Assembly (NCBI RefSeq): GCF_000381025.1
Contig: NZ_KB905813.1
Location: forward strand, 186,001-250,000
Direction of reading: 5' to 3'
Length of the DNA: 64,000 nucleotides
From: Streptomyces sulphureus DSM 40104
GTDB lineage: Bacteria; Actinomycetota; Actinomycetes; Streptomycetales; Streptomycetaceae
The notes beneath the pieces are model-generated. The model worked only from the letters and a program-made list of their open reading frames with translations, was not told the DNA's origin and did no database searches. Position 1 is the first letter of the stretch. Each line of letters starts with the position of its first letter. This document shows, piece after piece, positions 63,101 through 64,000 of this stretch. A program made the translations under genes and the position numbers.

Positions 63101-63691
63101 GAGAACATGCTGGAGGCCGCCGTCGTCTACGGGTACTACCCGTGCCACTCCAAGGGCGACGACCTGATCGTTCTCAACGAGGACGGCTCCGAGCGGACCC
63201 GCTTCACCTTCCCGCGGCAGCGGCGCGGTCGCCGGCTCTGCCTCGCTGACTTCTTCCGTCCGGAGGAGTCGGGGGAGACGGACGTCGTCGGCTTCCAGGT
63301 CGTGACGGTCGGCAACCGCATCGGCGAGGTCACGCAGGAGCTCTTCGAGGCGAACGCCTACCGCGAGTACCTCGAACTCCACGGCCTCTCCGTCCAGTTG
63401 GCCGAGGCCCTCGCCGAGTACTTCCACGCCCGCGTCCGCAACGAGCTCGGTTTCTCCGGCCAGGACCCGGCGCAGATGCAGGGCATGTTCGACCTCCAGT
63501 ACCGGGGCGCCCGCTTCTCGCTCGGCTACGGTGCCTGCCCGAACCTGGAGGACCGCGCGAAGATCGCGGACATGCTCCAGCCGGAGCGGATCGGCGTCGA
63601 GCTCTCCGAGGAGTTCCAGCTCCACCCCGAGCAGTCGACCGACGCCATCGTCCTGCACCACCCCGAGGCGAAGTACTTCAACGCCCGGTAA
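60176..63691 (+). CDS. metH: Cobalamin-dependent methionine synthase
   Basis: This 1171-residue enzyme transfers a methyl group from methyltetrahydrofolate via cobalamin to homocysteine. All four modules are present in order: the homocysteine domain (about 1-320) with zinc ligands Cys237 in GLNCATG and Cys303/Cys304 in GGCCGT; the pterin domain (about 345-620, VNYEDGDGPESRFAKVA); the cobalamin domain (about 640-880) with His748 in DVHDIGKN as axial ligand; and the AdoMet reactivation domain (about 920-1171, RFSLGYGACPNLEDR). AGGGAGC precedes the ATG. No B12 riboswitch was recognised in the 254 bases upstream. Confidence 0.96.
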   Translation: MASPSSTSAANSTRADALRQALAERVVVADGAMGTMIQAQDPSLDDYEQLEGCNEILNVTRPDIIRAVHDEYFAAGVDCVETNTFGANHAALGEYDITERIFELSETGVRIARDAAEEFESGDGRMRWVLGSMGPGTKLPTLGHAPYATLRDAYQQNAEGMLAGGADALLVETTQDLLQTKAAVIGAHRAMEAAGYRVPLLCSVTVETTGTMLLGSEIGAALTALEPLGIDMIGLNCATGPAEMSEHLRYLAQHSTVPLSCMPNAGLPELGKNGATYPLTAPELADAHEGFVRDYGLSLVGGCCGTTPEHLRQLVERVRGAEQTPRSPQPEPGAASLYQTVPFRQDSSYMAIGERTNANGSKKFRTAMLEGRWEDCVEMAKDQIREGAHMLDLCVDYVGRDGVADMEELAGRFATASTLPLVLDSTEVPVIRAGLEKLGGRAVINSVNYEDGDGPESRFAKVAGLAREHGAGLMALTIDEEGQARTSEHKVAIAERLIEDLTTNWGLNESAILIDCLTFTICTGQEESRKDGIHTIEAIRELKRRHPDVQTTLGLSNISFGLNPAARIVLNSVFLDECVKAGLDSAIVHASKILPIARLEEEQVQVALDLIYDRRSEGYDPLQKLLELFEGVDTKSMKAGRAEELLELPLEERLQRRIIDGERNGLEADLDEALQERPALDIVNDTLLEGMKVVGELFGSGQMQLPFVLQSAEVMKTAVAHLEPHMEKSEDDEGKGTIVLATVRGDVHDIGKNLVDIILSNNGYNVVNIGIKQPVSAILEAAEENRADVIGMSGLLVKSTVIMKENLEELNQRKMAADFPVILGGAALTRAYVEQDLHEVYEGEVRYAKDAFEGLSLMDKLMDVKRGVPGAELPALKQRRVPKRDLQIEEPPPNDGSVRSDVAVDNPVPEPPFWGSRVVKGIGLRDYAAWIDEGALFKGQWGLKESRKGDGPSYEDLVESEGRPRLRGLLDRLHTENMLEAAVVYGYYPCHSKGDDLIVLNEDGSERTRFTFPRQRRGRRLCLADFFRPEESGETDVVGFQVVTVGNRIGEVTQELFEANAYREYLELHGLSVQLAEALAEYFHARVRNELGFSGQDPAQMQGMFDLQYRGARFSLGYGACPNLEDRAKIADMLQPERIGVELSEEFQLHPEQSTDAIVLHHPEAKYFNAR

Positions 63692-63722
63692 GCACAGGAC
63701 GTAGACTGATCGATCCGACAAC

Positions 63723-63760
63723 AGGCCGGCCGCCCTCGCCGTACAGCGGGCGGCCGGCCT
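63723..63760 (+). terminator. Terminator after metH
   Basis: AGGCCGGCCGCCC (63723-63735) and GGGCGGCCGGCCT (63748-63760) form a perfect 13-bp stem with a 12-nt loop, followed by TCTCGCCCC. Confidence 0.85.
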
Positions 63761-63780
63761 TCTCGCCCCGTGGGAGGTGC

Positions 63781-64000
63781 ATGCGGATGTCCAGTTCCGT
63801 CTCGGCGCTCGGCACCCTTCTGGAGGAGGGGCCGGGCCTACAGGCCGTCCTGCTCGACATGGACGGCACCCTGGTGGACACCGAGGGCTGCTGGTGGCAG
63901 GCCGAGCGGGAGGTCTTCGCCGAGCTGGGGCACTCGCTGCGGGAGGAGTGGCGGCAGGTGGTCGTCGGCGGGCCCATGGCGCGCAGCGCCGGCTTCCTCA
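63781..64000 (+). CDS. HAD family phosphatase (cut by the window end)
   Basis: Only the first 73 residues are present. The catalytic HAD motif I is visible as VLLDMDGTLVDTEGCWWQAE, in which the first Asp is the nucleophile and the DMDGT form marks the beta-phosphoglucomutase/GS1-like subfamily. GGGAGGTGC lies directly before ATG 63781; an ATG at 63787 is an alternative with a wider spacing. It follows metH after a strong terminator and therefore has its own promoter. The substrate cannot be judged from the N-terminus. Confidence 0.85.
   Translation, partial: MRMSSSVSALGTLLEEGPGLQAVLLDMDGTLVDTEGCWWQAEREVFAELGHSLREEWRQVVVGGPMARSAGFL

Overview
The window is high-GC actinobacterial DNA that fits a Streptomyces chromosome. 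It has chaplin genes, mycothiol ligase (mshC), the actinobacterial signature protein ParJ, F420-dependent luciferase-like enzymes, strong GC bias at third codon positions and rare TTA codons. From memory, the backbone resembles the S. coelicolor SCO1657-SCO1675 neighbourhood (metH, gylR-glpFKD, parJ, mshC, chaplins). That should be checked by alignment. No tRNA, rRNA, CRISPR array or insertion sequence was seen.

Layout. (1) 1-2.7 kb: the end of an M20 peptidase, two chaplins, a DUF5703 protein and an acidic hypothetical. (2) 2.8-8 kb: a divergent MarR/membrane-protein pair, a divergent TetR/quinone-reductase pair, and a NarL-type two-component system. (3) 8.2-25.7 kb: an aromatic type II polyketide cluster. 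Its core is WhiE-like (spore-pigment or pentangular type): SchA/CurD, TcmI-type cyclase, ACP, TcmN/WhiE-VI aromatase, WhiE-II cupin, ketosynthase, chain-length factor and FAD oxygenase. It also carries genes that are not WhiE-like: an E1 alpha/beta pair without E2 or E3, a lysine-free biotinyl/lipoyl-fold protein, an RCC1 beta-propeller protein, an O-methyltransferase, two SnoaL-like proteins and an anthrone-oxygenase-like membrane protein. A divergent minus-strand operon (amidohydrolase, SDR, SchA/CurD, LLM oxidoreductase) shares its control region. (4) 25.9-33.6 kb: GNAT, SDR, a DHA2 exporter, a beta-hydroxyacid-dehydrogenase-like enzyme, a secreted PQQ-type propeller enzyme and two NmrA-like reductases. 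These are probably accessory to the cluster. (5) 33.7-34.3 kb: gene-free, degenerate-repeat DNA.

(6) 34.3-45.7 kb: conserved backbone with a RecD-like protein that has lost its P-loop, an aldo/keto reductase, an LLM enzyme, a ferritin-like protein, CorA, a histidine phosphatase, the DUF3090 and SCO1664 families, mshC, a YrhK protein and parJ. (7) 45.8-54.6 kb: a second accessory island. It holds a broken L-fuconate dehydratase start next to an intact sugar-acid SDR, then an IclR-FadR bounded operon (thioesterase, acyl-CoA dehydrogenase, NDP-forming acyl-CoA ligase, CaiD) that reads as gamma-butyrobetaine/carnitine catabolism, then a GH18-like anchored protein. (8) 54.7-64 kb: the glycerol regulon (gylR, glpF, a frameshifted glpK, glpD) with matching palindromes before gylR and glpF, then metH and the start of a HAD phosphatase.

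How the parts may work together. TTA codons in the quinone reductase, histidine kinase, exporter and PQQ enzyme suggest bldA-dependent developmental timing of the cluster's control and export. GTGAG-type inverted repeats recur in front of the E1 genes, the cluster TetR, the divergent polyketide promoter region and the gene at 29.6 kb, so one TetR-family repressor may control the whole accessory region.
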